Assembly: GCF_006715725.1 (NCBI RefSeq)
Contig: NZ_VFNU01000001.1
Location: 4,712,001 to 4,776,000 of the forward strand
DNA length: 64,000 nucleotides
Direction: 5' to 3'
From: Nocardioides sp. SLBN-35
GTDB lineage: Bacteria > Actinomycetota > Actinomycetes > Propionibacteriales > Nocardioidaceae
Within the stretch, counting starts at the first letter, position 1; each line of letters begins with the position of its first letter. The notes under the pieces were generated by a model, which saw nothing but the letters and a program-made list of their open reading frames with translations, made no database searches and had not been told where the DNA came from. Positions 8,795-17,010 of the stretch are shown here, in pieces. A program made the position numbers and the translations under genes.

Positions 8795-9322
8795 TCAGAA
8801 GTGGTAGACGTCGACGACGTGATGGATGTAGTCGTTCTTCAGCACCACGGTCTTGCGGCGGATCAGCGGCTGCTCGCCGGTGAAGTCGATCGTGTAGAAC
8901 GACGTGCCGTAGTAGGGATCGACCGTCTTGTAGCGGAAGTACATGGTGTGCCAGTTGAAGCGCACGTCCACGATGTCGCCGCGACGCTCGATCACCTCGA
9001 CGTTGCTGATGTTGTGGCTGGTCCGCGGCTCCGGGATCGAGGTCGCCGACGAGCGCTCGGTGCGGATCCGGAAGATCCGGTCCTCCAGGCCGCCCTTGTT
9101 GGGGTAGTAGATGAGCGAGACGTCCTTCTCCGGGTCCTCGACGAGCTCGTCGTCGTCGGTCCACGCGGGCATCCAGTAGACGACGTCGTCGGCGTAGCAC
9201 TCGAGCCACTTCTCGAACTCGCGGTCGTCGAGATGGCGGGCCTCGCGGTAGAGGAACTGCTCGATCCCGTTCTGGGTGATCAGCTTCGCGCCGGTGTCGG
9301 CGGCCAGGGCGTTGGTGCTCAC
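8795..9322 (-). CDS. benB: Benzoate 1,2-dioxygenase small (beta) subunit BenB
   Basis: A 175-residue ring-hydroxylating dioxygenase beta subunit with the SnoaL-like cone fold. Visible family blocks are EQFLYREARHLDDREFEKWLE, YWMPA, TSHNISNVEV and FNWHTMYFRYKT. It forms the structural partner of the BenA alpha subunit in the oxygenase. GTG at 9322 is chosen because it overlaps the benA stop as GTGA, which implies coupled translation. A longer in-frame extension exists upstream but lies inside benA in another frame and is not real. Confidence 0.95.
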   Translation of the reverse strand: MSTNALAADTGAKLITQNGIEQFLYREARHLDDREFEKWLECYADDVVYWMPAWTDDDELVEDPEKDVSLIYYPNKGGLEDRIFRIRTERSSATSIPEPRTSHNISNVEVIERRGDIVDVRFNWHTMYFRYKTVDPYYGTSFYTIDFTGEQPLIRRKTVVLKNDYIHHVVDVYHF

Positions 9323-10674
9323 CGGCCCGCCTCCTTCTCCAGGGCGGCGAGCATGGTGTCGCGCCAGTAGCCGTGCTGGACGGGGTAGAGCCCCTCGTCC
9401 TCGTTCTTCAGCCCGGCCGAGATGACGCCGTCCATGCCGAGGGACGTCGCGACCTCGTCGGGTCCGGTCAGCCAGTGCTCGGCGCCGCGGCTCATGTCGT
9501 TCCAGGGCGCCGCGGTGGCGCGGAAGGTGAGCTGGCAGGAGCGGAACTCCTCCAGGTCGTCGGGCGTCGCCATCCCCGAGGCGTTGAAGAAGTCCTCGTA
9601 CTGGCGGATCCGCCAGGCGCGCGACTCGGCGCTCTCGCCCTTGGGGGCGATGCAGTAGATGGTGACCTCGGTCTTGTCCGGCGCGATCGGGCGGAAGTGC
9701 CGGATCTGCGTGGAGAACTGGTCCATCAGGTAGACGTTCGGGTACAGGCACAGGTTGCGGGAGCCCTTGACCATGAACTCGCCCTTGGCGTCGCCGTACT
9801 GCGCCTTGAGCTCGTCCAGCCGGTCCCACAGTGGGCGGTCCTGCGGGTTGCCGGCCCAGGTCCACAGGCACAGGTGGCCGTTGGGGTAGGACCAGTAGCC
9901 GCCGCCCGACTTGCCCCACTGGCCGGCGTCCAGGGTCTTGGTCGAGTTCGCGGACTCACCGGTGTTGCGGCGCGAGGTGGTGGCCGCGTAGTTCCAGTGC
10001 GTCGCGGTGACGTGGTAGCCGTCGGCACCGTTCTCGGCCTGCACCTTCCAGTTGCCGTCGTAGGTGTACGTCGACGAGCCGCGCAGCACCTCGAGCCCGT
10101 CGGGCGACTGGTCGACGAGCATGTCGATGACCTTGGTCGTGTCGCCGAGGTGGTCGGCCAGCGTGCTGACGTCCTCGTTGAGGCTGCCGAACAGGAAGCC
10201 CCGGTAGCTCTCGAAGCGGGCCACCTTGGTCATGTTGTGCGAGCCCGCGGTGTCGAAGGACGGCGGATAGCCCGCCCCGTCGGGGTCCTTGACCTTGAGG
10301 AGGGTGCCGTCGTTGCGGAAGGTCCAGCCGTGGAAGGGACAGGTCAGCGTCATCCGGTTGTCGGTCTTGCGCCGGCAGATCATCGCGCCGCGGTGCGCGC
10401 AGGCGTTGATCAGGCAGGTCAGCTCGCCGTCCTTGCCGCGGGTGATGACGACCGGCTGACGCCCGATGTACGTCGTGAAGTAGTCACCCGGGTTCGCGAC
10501 CTGGCTCTCGTGGGCGAGGTAGATCCAGTTGCCCTCGAAGATGTGCTTCATCTCGAGCTCGAAGACGTCCTCGTCGGTGAAGATCCGCCGGTTGGCGCGG
10601 TAGATCCCGGCCTCCGGCTCCTCGACGACGGCGTCGGCCAGCACGCTGCCGATCCGGTCCAGCATCTCGGTCAT
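9319..10674 (-). CDS. benA: Benzoate 1,2-dioxygenase large (alpha) subunit BenA
   Basis: A 451-residue Rieske non-heme iron oxygenase. The Rieske cluster ligands appear as CAHRGAM, then CPFHGWTF (CxH-17-CxxH). The mononuclear iron site is the DGYHVTATHW region, and the C-terminal half has the aromatic dioxygenase fold. It adds both atoms of O2 to benzoate to give the 1,2-cis-diol carboxylate, with electrons from the BenC part of benCD. It is the first gene of the operon. RBS GGGAGG lies 5 bases before ATG 10674. Confidence 0.97.
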   Translation of the reverse strand: MTEMLDRIGSVLADAVVEEPEAGIYRANRRIFTDEDVFELEMKHIFEGNWIYLAHESQVANPGDYFTTYIGRQPVVITRGKDGELTCLINACAHRGAMICRRKTDNRMTLTCPFHGWTFRNDGTLLKVKDPDGAGYPPSFDTAGSHNMTKVARFESYRGFLFGSLNEDVSTLADHLGDTTKVIDMLVDQSPDGLEVLRGSSTYTYDGNWKVQAENGADGYHVTATHWNYAATTSRRNTGESANSTKTLDAGQWGKSGGGYWSYPNGHLCLWTWAGNPQDRPLWDRLDELKAQYGDAKGEFMVKGSRNLCLYPNVYLMDQFSTQIRHFRPIAPDKTEVTIYCIAPKGESAESRAWRIRQYEDFFNASGMATPDDLEEFRSCQLTFRATAAPWNDMSRGAEHWLTGPDEVATSLGMDGVISAGLKNEDEGLYPVQHGYWRDTMLAALEKEAGR

Positions 10675-10733
10675 GGGTCCTCCCGGGGGTCTGTGTCGGA
10701 CGATGCCGGGAACTCAAGCACTCCGTGGCGGTC

Positions 10734-10752
10734 GTCACACGAGGCGTTTTGC
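10734..10752 (-). promoter_or_regulatory. Ben-type promoter motif upstream of benA
   Basis: On the minus strand the sequence is GCAAAACGCCTCGTGTGAC, 17/19 identical to the site before benK. Its first base is 78 nt upstream of the benA start codon, exactly as at benK. The equal spacing suggests a functional activator or promoter element, probably used by BenR. No bench evidence is visible here. Confidence 0.7.
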
Positions 10753-10772
10753 TAGGTCTTGGCCGGGGTCGG

Positions 10773-10795
10773 ATTCATAATTGGGAGTTATGAAT
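10773..10795. promoter_or_regulatory. 23-bp palindrome in benA/catR intergenic region (likely CatR operator)
   Basis: ATTCATAA and TTATGAAT form perfect 8-bp arms around a 7-bp spacer. This contains the T-N11-A pattern of LysR sites. It lies in the 211-bp divergent spacer, 90 bp before catR and 98 bp before benA. LysR proteins usually bind such sites to control a divergent or downstream operon, so CatR autoregulation and control of catBAC-pcaD are likely. An effect on benA is possible. Confidence 0.65.
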
Positions 10796-10885
10796 CATCG
10801 AACTATTGGTCTTTGTGTTTCTGGATGGCCCGGATCTAGCGTGGTGGGACCGCGTGACGCCCACCACACAGGCCGGAGGTGACCC

Positions 10886-11821
10886 ATGGATCTCAAGCAG
10901 CTGCGCTACTTCGACGCCGTCGCGGAGACCTGTCACTTCGGCCAGGCGGCCGAACGCCTCCACCTCGCCCAGCCCGCCCTCTCCCAGGCCGTACGACGCC
11001 TCGAGGCCGAGCTCGACGTCCTCCTCCTCGCCCGGACCACCCGGCAGGTCAGCCTGACCCCGGCCGGCGAGTTCTTCCACCGCGAGGTGCGCCGCATCCT
11101 CGGCGACCTCGACGCCTGCGTGGTCGGGACCCGCAGCATCGCCGAGGGCAGCCGCGGGCTGCTCCGGGTCGGCTTCACCGGCACCAGCGCCTTCACCCAG
11201 CTGGCCCGCCTGTCGCGCATCGTCCGCGCCTCGCTGCCGGGCGTCGCGCTCGAGGTGCAGGCCGACCTCCTGACGCCGGGCCAGGTGGAGCGGCTGACCG
11301 ACGGCCGGCTCGACCTGGGCGTGCTGCGCGGCCCGGTCGCCGAGCCCGGCATCGAGACCCGGTCCCTGCTCCAGGAGCCGCTGGTGCTCGCGCTTCCCGC
11401 CGACCACCGGCTCGCCGCCGAGCCCGCGCTCGAGGTCGTCGACGTCTCCGCCGACGAGTTCGTGGCCTACGCCGACACCCGCTCGGCGGTCAACGAGGCG
11501 ATGGTGTCGAGCTGCCTGCGCGCCGGCTTCTCCCCCAACATCACCCATCGCGCGCCCGGCACCGCCGCACTCCTCGCCCTCGTCGCCGCCCAGCTCGGCG
11601 TCGCCCTGGTGCCCGAGTCGGTGCGCAGCATGCAGCTGCAGGGCGTCGTGTTCCGCGACGTCGCCGACGCCGCGACCATCGACCTCTCGCTCGCCTGGCG
11701 CGCGGACGACCCGTCGGCCCTGGTGGCCGGCGCGCTCGACGTACTCGACCGCAACGGGTTCTTCACCGCCGCCCCCACCCCGACGACCTCCCCGATCACC
11801 TCCCCGATCACCGCCTCCTGA
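10886..11821 (+). CDS. catR: LysR-family regulator of catechol operon, CatR
   Basis: A 311-residue LysR regulator. The N-terminal HTH is classic (LKQLRYFDAVAETCHFGQAAE, then LSQAVRRLEAELDVLLLARTTR), followed by a substrate-binding-like effector domain from about residue 90. RBS GGAGGTGACCC precedes ATG 10886. It is the first gene of the cat operon, ending 7 bases before catB, so it is probably co-transcribed with its targets and autoregulated. By analogy with CatR/CatM the inducer would be cis,cis-muconate. The last residues are an unusual Thr/Pro/Ser-rich tail. Confidence 0.88.
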   Translation: MDLKQLRYFDAVAETCHFGQAAERLHLAQPALSQAVRRLEAELDVLLLARTTRQVSLTPAGEFFHREVRRILGDLDACVVGTRSIAEGSRGLLRVGFTGTSAFTQLARLSRIVRASLPGVALEVQADLLTPGQVERLTDGRLDLGVLRGPVAEPGIETRSLLQEPLVLALPADHRLAAEPALEVVDVSADEFVAYADTRSAVNEAMVSSCLRAGFSPNITHRAPGTAALLALVAAQLGVALVPESVRSMQLQGVVFRDVADAATIDLSLAWRADDPSALVAGALDVLDRNGFFTAAPTPTTSPITSPITAS

Positions 11822-11828
11822 GGACCCC

Positions 11829-12932
11829 ATGAAGATCACCGCGATCGAGGCGATCCCGTTCCGGATCCCCTACGTCAAGCCGCTCAAGTTCGCCAGCGGC
11901 GAGGTCCACGTGGCCGACCACGTGCTGGTCCGCGTGCACACCGACGACGGGCTGGTCGGAGTCGCCGAGGCGCCGCCGCGGCCGTTCACGTACGGCGAGA
12001 CGCAGCGCGGCATCCTCGCCGTGATCGAGACCATCTTCGCCCCCCAGGTCGTCGGCCTCGCGCTCACCGACCGCGAGCAGATGACCGCGCTGATGGGCCG
12101 CACGGTCGGCAACCCGACCGCGAAGGCCGCGATCGACATGGCGGTCTGGGACGCCCTCGGCCGCACCCTGGGGCTGCCGGTCTCCGAGCTGCTCGGCGGC
12201 TACACCGACCGGATGCGGGTCTCCCACATGCTCGGCTTCGACCAGCCGGCCGCGATGGTCGCCGAGGCCCAGCGGATGCGCGAGGTCCATGGCATCACGA
12301 CCTTCAAGGTCAAGGTCGGCCGCCGCCCTGCGGCGCTCGACGTGGCCGTGGTCCGGGCGCTGCGCGAGGGGCTGGGCCCCGACGTCGTCCTGTACGTCGA
12401 CGGCAACCGCGGCTGGACCGCGTCCGAGTCCGCCCGCGCGATGCGGCAGATGGCCGACCTCGACCTCGCGTTCGCCGAGGAGCTCAGCCCCGCCGACGAC
12501 GTGCTCGGGCGGCGCTGGCTGGTGCAGCAGCTCGACGTACCGTTCATCGCCGACGAGTCGGCCACCACGCCGGCCGAGGTGACCCGTGAGGTGCTCGGCG
12601 GCTCGGCGACGGCGCTCTCGATCAAGACCGCCCGCACCGGGTTCACCGGCTCGCAGCGGGTGCTCCACCTCGCCGAGGGACTCGGCCTCGAGGTGGTCAT
12701 GGGCAACCAGATCGACGGCCAGCTCGGCTCGATCTGCTCCGTCGCCTTCGGCGCCGCCCACCAGCGCAGCAGCCTGCACGCCGGCGAGCTGTCCAACTTC
12801 CTCGACATGAGCGACGACCTGCTCACCGAGCCGCTCCGCATCGAGAACGGCGAGCTCGCCCTGCGCCCCGGCGCCGGGCTCGGCGTCGAGATCGACGACG
12901 ACAAGCTCCGCCGCTACCGCACCGACGTCTGA
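11829..12932 (+). CDS. catB: Muconate cycloisomerase CatB
   Basis: A 367-residue enolase-superfamily enzyme that converts cis,cis-muconate to muconolactone. The catalytic lysine motif FKVKVG, metal ligands in YVDGNRGW, FAEELS and IADESA, and the second lysine region SIKTARTGF are all present in order. The N-terminal capping domain matches the family (MKITAIEAIPFRIPYVKPLKF). RBS is GAGGACCCC. It lies directly after catR and 32 bases before catA. Substrate choice between muconate and chloromuconate cannot be decided from motifs, but the operon favours plain muconate. Confidence 0.94.
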   Translation: MKITAIEAIPFRIPYVKPLKFASGEVHVADHVLVRVHTDDGLVGVAEAPPRPFTYGETQRGILAVIETIFAPQVVGLALTDREQMTALMGRTVGNPTAKAAIDMAVWDALGRTLGLPVSELLGGYTDRMRVSHMLGFDQPAAMVAEAQRMREVHGITTFKVKVGRRPAALDVAVVRALREGLGPDVVLYVDGNRGWTASESARAMRQMADLDLAFAEELSPADDVLGRRWLVQQLDVPFIADESATTPAEVTREVLGGSATALSIKTARTGFTGSQRVLHLAEGLGLEVVMGNQIDGQLGSICSVAFGAAHQRSSLHAGELSNFLDMSDDLLTEPLRIENGELALRPGAGLGVEIDDDKLRRYRTDV

Positions 12933-12964
12933 ACCGCACCACCCCAACCCGAGAGGACACCGCC

Positions 12965-13816
12965 ATGACCACCGAGGTCGCCACCGCCGCCGCTTCCGGC
13001 GCCAGCGCCACCGAGCGCTTCCACTCCGACAAGTCGCCCTTCGCCGCCGTCGCCGGCACCCCGCCCGAGCGGGTCGACCGCCTGGCCCGACGCGTGCTCG
13101 ACGCCGTCTACCAGACGGTCCGCGACGAGAAGGTCACCTACGACGAGTTCAACGCGCTCAAGGCGTGGATGATCAACGTCGGCGAGGACGGCGAGTGGCC
13201 GCTGTTTCTCGACGTGTGGCTCGAGCACGTCGTCGAGGACGTCAACACCGCCCACCGCGAGGGCAACAAGGGCTCCATCGAGGGCCCCTACTACGTCCCG
13301 GGCGCCCCGGAGCACGGCAGCAAGGGCACCATCGAGATGCGCGAGGGCGAGTCCGGCACCCCGCTGGTGTGGACCGGCAAGGTCACCTCCACCGACGGCA
13401 CCGTCCTCGAGAACGCGCTGGTCGAGCTGTGGCACGCGGACGCCGACGGCTTCTACTCGCAGTTCGCCCCGGGCATCCCGGAGTGGAACCTGCGCGGCAA
13501 CTTCCGCACCGACGCCGAGGGCGGCTTCGAGATCCACACGATCCAGCCGGCGCCGTACCAGATCCCGACCGACGGCTCCTGCGGCAAGCTGATCGCCGCC
13601 GCCGGCTGGCACGCCTGGCGTCCTGCCCACCTGCACGTGAAGGTGTCCGCGCCCGGCCACGAACTGCTCACCGCACAGCTCTACTTCCCCGGCGACGAGC
13701 ACAACGACGACGACATCGCCTCGGCGGTGAAGCCGGAGCTGCTGCTCGCCCCCGTCCCCCAGGCCGACGGCTCGGTCACCGTCGACTACGGCTTCGTCCT
13801 CGACCCGGTCCGCTGA
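12965..13816 (+). CDS. catA: Catechol 1,2-dioxygenase CatA
   Basis: A 283-residue intradiol dioxygenase that cleaves catechol to cis,cis-muconate. The N-terminal helical dimerisation domain covers about residues 20-100. The Fe(III) ligands fall in GPYYVPGAP (Tyr), the PAPYQIPTDG region (Tyr) and WHAWRPAHLHVKVSAPGH (two His). RBS GAGAGGACACCGCC precedes ATG 12965. The stop overlaps the catC start as TGATG. It carries out the ring opening that follows BenABCD. Confidence 0.97.
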   Translation: MTTEVATAAASGASATERFHSDKSPFAAVAGTPPERVDRLARRVLDAVYQTVRDEKVTYDEFNALKAWMINVGEDGEWPLFLDVWLEHVVEDVNTAHREGNKGSIEGPYYVPGAPEHGSKGTIEMREGESGTPLVWTGKVTSTDGTVLENALVELWHADADGFYSQFAPGIPEWNLRGNFRTDAEGGFEIHTIQPAPYQIPTDGSCGKLIAAAGWHAWRPAHLHVKVSAPGHELLTAQLYFPGDEHNDDDIASAVKPELLLAPVPQADGSVTVDYGFVLDPVR

Positions 13817-14091
13817 TGCTCTTCTGTGTCCGGATGGACGTCTCGATCCCGCGCGACCTCGACCCTGCCGAGAGGGAGGACACGGTCGCGCGGGAGAGGG
13901 CGTATTCCCAGGAGCTGCAGCGGGGCGGCGAGTGGGCGCACATCTGGCGCATCGTCGGGCTCTACTCCAACATCAGCATCTTCGACGTCGAGTCGAACGC
14001 GCGCCTGCACGAGATCCTGTCGAACCTGCCGCTGTTCCCCTACATGCAGATCGAGGTCACGCCGCTGACCGAGCACCCGTCGGCGATCTGA
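13816..14091 (+). CDS. catC: Muconolactone delta-isomerase CatC
   Basis: A 91-residue protein of normal length for this small decameric ferredoxin-like enzyme. It moves the double bond in muconolactone to give 3-oxoadipate enol-lactone. Family blocks are FCVRMDVSIP, RAYSQELQR, WRIVGLYSNISIFDVES and LSNLPLFPYMQIEVTPL. It overlaps catA by one base (TGATG), and its stop overlaps the next start in the same way. Confidence 0.95.
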   Translation: MLFCVRMDVSIPRDLDPAEREDTVARERAYSQELQRGGEWAHIWRIVGLYSNISIFDVESNARLHEILSNLPLFPYMQIEVTPLTEHPSAI

Positions 14092-14882
14092 TGCTGCCCT
14101 CGGTCGCGGTCCGCCACCTCGCCGGCCTCCCCGGGCGGCCGCTGCTGGTCGTCGGCCCGTCGCTCGGCACGACGGTCGACCGGCTCTGGGGGTCGGTCGC
14201 GTCCGCCCTGCCCGGCTGGAACGTCCTCGGCTGGGACCTCCCCGGCCACGGCGCGAGCCCGGCGGTCGACCGGCTGACACCGGGCTTCTCCCTGGCCTCG
14301 CTGTCCGCGGCGGTGGCGGCGGCGGTCGCCGAGGTGGCCGACGTCCCGTTCGCCTACGCCGGCGACTCGGTCGGCGGCGCTGTCGGGCTCCAGCTCGCTC
14401 TCGACCATCCGGCGCGGGTGACGTCGCTGGCGGTGCTGTGCAGCGAGGCCGCCTTCGGCACCTGGCCCACGTGGCCGGAGCGGGCTGCCCTGGTCCGTGC
14501 CGAGGGGATGGCGCCGATGGTGGCGTCCTCGCCCGCGCGGTGGTTCGGGTCCCGGGTCGGCGAGTCGGACGGGCGCCGCGCCGCCGCGGCCGCCGACCTG
14601 GCCGCGGTGGACCCGGAGAGCTACGCCCGCGCGTGCGAGGCGCTCGCCGGCTTCGACGTGCGCCCGCGCCTGGGCGAGGTGGGCGTTCCCCTGCTCGCGG
14701 TCGCCGGCGCCGACGACCTCGCGACCCCGCCGGCCGTGATGGCCGAGCTCGCGGCCGCCGTACCGGACGGGCGGTCGGAGGTGCTGCCGGGAGTCGGCCA
14801 CCTGGCGCCGTACGAGGCGCCGGAGGAGGTCGCGGCGCTGCTGCTCGCCCACCTCACCTCGCCTGCACCCGCTTGTAACTAA
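14091..14882 (+). CDS. pcaD: 3-Oxoadipate enol-lactonase (alpha/beta hydrolase)
   Basis: A 263-residue alpha/beta hydrolase. The nucleophile elbow is GDSVGG, the acid is in AGADDLATPP and the histidine in GVGHLAPYEAP. Its place at the end of catRBAC, with a TGATG overlap, identifies it as the enol-lactonase that gives 3-oxoadipate. The last bases of the gene belong to the inserted MITE-like element: codons Cys-Asn and the stop TAA lie within its left terminal repeat, and that TAA is also the 3-bp duplication of IS copy 1. Function should survive, since the catalytic core is intact. No pcaIJF genes are in the window. Confidence 0.9.
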   Translation: MLPSVAVRHLAGLPGRPLLVVGPSLGTTVDRLWGSVASALPGWNVLGWDLPGHGASPAVDRLTPGFSLASLSAAVAAAVAEVADVPFAYAGDSVGGAVGLQLALDHPARVTSLAVLCSEAAFGTWPTWPERAALVRAEGMAPMVASSPARWFGSRVGESDGRRAAAAADLAAVDPESYARACEALAGFDVRPRLGEVGVPLLAVAGADDLATPPAVMAELAAAVPDGRSEVLPGVGHLAPYEAPEEVAALLLAHLTSPAPACN

Positions 14883-15856
14883 GAGATTCCGCGGGTAGGT
14901 CACGGCTGGCGGGCCGGTCGGGTGTCCCAACGGTGGGTGGTCCAAGCGGCTCGGAGGAGTTGCCGGGTGATGATCACAGCGTTGGCGAGCGCGATGAAGG
15001 CCGCGATGACGCGGGTACGGCGTTCGGTGCAGATGGCGAGTTTCTTGAACCCGCGGGTGTGCCAGGCATGGGTGCGTTCGACGACCCATCGCCGACCGGC
15101 TTGGAGGGGGTGGCCCTTCTGAGAGATCACCGCTTGGCAGCCGAGCTCGTCGAGCAGGTCGCGGGTGGTGGCACTGTCGTAGCCGGCGTCGAGATGGACG
15201 GTGATCTCGTCGGGTAAGCCGATGCCGAACCCGATACCGAGGCGGGTCTCGAACCGGCCCAGTGTCTCCAGGGTCGGGCGCAAGAACGGTGAGTCGTGTC
15301 GGTTCCCGGGCGCGATGACGCAGCCCACGGGGATGCCGTTGCCGTCGGTGAGCAGGGAGCGTTTGGTGCCGAGTTTCCCTCGATCCACGGGGGATCTGCC
15401 GGCTGCTTGACCCCCGCAGGGCGCTTTGGCCAGGCAGCCGTCGGCGGTCACATCGGCCAGGTCGAGTCCGACGATGCGGTCGTAGGCATCGAGGCAGGCC
15501 TGTTCGAGTGCTTCGAAGATCCCGGCGGCGATCCACTCATCGCGGCGGTTGCGGATGGTGGTCGCCGAGCAGGTGTGGTCAGCGATCTTGTCGTAGGCGG
15601 CGCCGAGGACGAGGACTTGGACGAGTTTGTCGAAGACGACGCGGTCGGGGATGCGCGGGTTGTGGCAGCCCAGGGGGTGGGTGTCGATGTGTTCGGGGAT
15701 CAGCGCGGCGAACTGGTCCCAGACCGGTTCGATGACAGAGGATGGCAGGGCAGGCACGAGCACCTCGGGGAACAGAAGGCGGCTTTAGACACCTCTTCTG
15801 CTACCGAGGCTCGTGCCTGTCCTGCTTCACCGACACGCGCCTACCCGCGGAATCTC
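14883..15856 (-). mobile_element. IS5-family insertion sequence, copy 1 (974 bp)
   Basis: The element begins GAGATTCCGCGGGTAGG and ends with its exact inverse, giving 17-bp terminal repeats. It is flanked by TAA on both sides (14880-14882 and 15857-15859). A 3-bp TNA duplication is typical of the IS1031 group of the IS5 family. It carries one transposase gene on the minus strand and lies inside the left terminal repeat of the MITE-like element, abutting pcaD. Confidence 0.93.
14900..15763 (-). CDS. IS5-family transposase (copy 1)
   Basis: A 287-residue DDE transposase. An N-terminal DUF4096-type region (WDQFAALIPEH, then VFDKLVQVLVLGAAYDKIA) and HTH precede the catalytic core. The catalytic residues are Asp in DVTADGC, Asp in VHLDAGYDS and Glu in VVERTHAWHTRGFKKLAI, which matches the Y(2)R(3)E(6)K-like motif of IS5/IS4 elements. 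It is a complete single frame, so it is probably active. The predicted protein is identical to that of copy 2. Confidence 0.93.
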   Translation of the reverse strand: MLVPALPSSVIEPVWDQFAALIPEHIDTHPLGCHNPRIPDRVVFDKLVQVLVLGAAYDKIADHTCSATTIRNRRDEWIAAGIFEALEQACLDAYDRIVGLDLADVTADGCLAKAPCGGQAAGRSPVDRGKLGTKRSLLTDGNGIPVGCVIAPGNRHDSPFLRPTLETLGRFETRLGIGFGIGLPDEITVHLDAGYDSATTRDLLDELGCQAVISQKGHPLQAGRRWVVERTHAWHTRGFKKLAICTERRTRVIAAFIALANAVIITRQLLRAAWTTHRWDTRPARQP

Positions 15857-15886
15857 TAAGTGTTACGTGCCCAAAACCCGTGCCAC

Positions 15887-16006
15887 AGCGCCGTGGTAGT
15901 AGCAACAACGCCCGGGAGGACGGAGTTCAACGTGACTGCGGACACCGGGGGCTGGACGCTCCGACCTGACGAACCACCCGGGCGTTGTTGCTACTACCCT
16001 GGCGCT
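15887..16006. repeat. 30-bp inverted repeat with 60-bp loop, internal to the MITE-like element
   Basis: The arms at 15887-15916 and 15977-16006 are complementary except for two adjacent bases; the inner 22 bp of each arm (ending CGCCCGGG) match perfectly. The loop (15917-15976) contains no convincing gene. As RNA or single-stranded DNA this would form a very stable hairpin. It may be the core of the element, or a terminator for the cat operon before the IS copies arrived. Confidence 0.7.
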
Positions 16007-16036
16007 CCGACACCGAATTCCGAGCTGTAACACTTA

Positions 16037-17010
16037 GAGATTCCGCGGGTAGGTCACGGCTGGCGGGCCGGTCGGGTGTCCCAACGGTGGGTGGTCCAAG
16101 CGGCTCGGAGGAGTTGCCGGGTGATGATCACAGCGTTGGCGAGCGCGATGAAGGCCGCGATGACGCGGGTACGGCGTTCGGTGCAGATGGCGAGTTTCTT
16201 GAACCCGCGGGTGTGCCAGGCATGGGTGCGTTCGACGACCCATCGCCGACCGGCTTGGAGGGGGTGGCCCTTCTGAGAGATCACCGCTTGGCAGCCGAGC
16301 TCGTCGAGCAGGTCGCGGGTGGTGGCACTGTCGTAGCCGGCGTCGAGATGGACGGTGATCTCGTCGGGTAAGCCGATGCCGAACCCGATACCGAGGCGGG
16401 TCTCGAACCGGCCCAGTGTCTCCAGGGTCGGGCGCAAGAACGGTGAGTCGTGTCGGTTCCCGGGCGCGATGACGCAGCCCACGGGGATGCCGTTGCCGTC
16501 GGTGAGCAGGGAGCGTTTGGTGCCGAGTTTCCCTCGATCCACGGGGGATCTGCCGGCTGCTTGACCCCCGCAGGGCGCTTTGGCCAGGCAGCCGTCGGCG
16601 GTCACATCGGCCAGGTCGAGTCCGACGATGCGGTCGTAGGCATCGAGGCAGGCCTGTTCGAGTGCTTCGAAGATCCCGGCGGCGATCCACTCATCGCGGC
16701 GGTTGCGGATGGTGGTCGCCGAGCAGGTGTGGTCAGCGATCTTGTCGTAGGCGGCGCCGAGGACGAGGACTTGGACGAGTTTGTCGAAGACGACGCGGTC
16801 GGGGATGCGCGGGTTGTGGCAGCCCAGGGGGTGGGTGTCGATGTGTTCGGGGATCAGCGCGGCGAACTGGTCCCAGACCGGTTCGATGACAGAGGATGGC
16901 AGGGCAGGCACGAGCACCTCGGGGAACAGAAGGCGGCTTTAGACACCTCTTCTGCTACCGAGGCTCGTGCCTGTCCTGCTTCACCGACACGCGCCTACCC
17001 GCGGAATCTC
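16037..17010 (-). mobile_element. IS5-family insertion sequence, copy 2 (974 bp)
   Basis: It has the same length, ends and orientation as copy 1, offset by 1154 bp. It is flanked by TTA on both sides (16034-16036 and 17011-17013), a separate 3-bp duplication. It lies in the right terminal repeat of the MITE-like element, at the position equivalent to copy 1 in the left repeat. Confidence 0.93.
16054..16917 (-). CDS. IS5-family transposase (copy 2)
   Basis: The 287-residue predicted protein is identical to the copy 1 transposase, with the same DDE residues and an intact single frame. Identity at protein level suggests recent duplication within this genome. The two genes point the same way, so the pair forms a 1.15-kb direct repeat that could recombine and delete one copy together with the MITE core. 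Confidence 0.93.
   Translation of the reverse strand: MLVPALPSSVIEPVWDQFAALIPEHIDTHPLGCHNPRIPDRVVFDKLVQVLVLGAAYDKIADHTCSATTIRNRRDEWIAAGIFEALEQACLDAYDRIVGLDLADVTADGCLAKAPCGGQAAGRSPVDRGKLGTKRSLLTDGNGIPVGCVIAPGNRHDSPFLRPTLETLGRFETRLGIGFGIGLPDEITVHLDAGYDSATTRDLLDELGCQAVISQKGHPLQAGRRWVVERTHAWHTRGFKKLAICTERRTRVIAAFIALANAVIITRQLLRAAWTTHRWDTRPARQP

Noticed and set aside
6445..8883. 812-codon open frame on the plus strand opposite benCD
   Set aside because: It lies antisense to recognisable catalytic motifs and has no family features of its own.
14883..17010. A composite transposon formed by the two IS copies
   Set aside because: Each copy has its own different 3-bp duplication (TAA and TTA), and the outermost flanks do not match each other. 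The DNA between them is only the MITE core. They are better read as two separate insertions.
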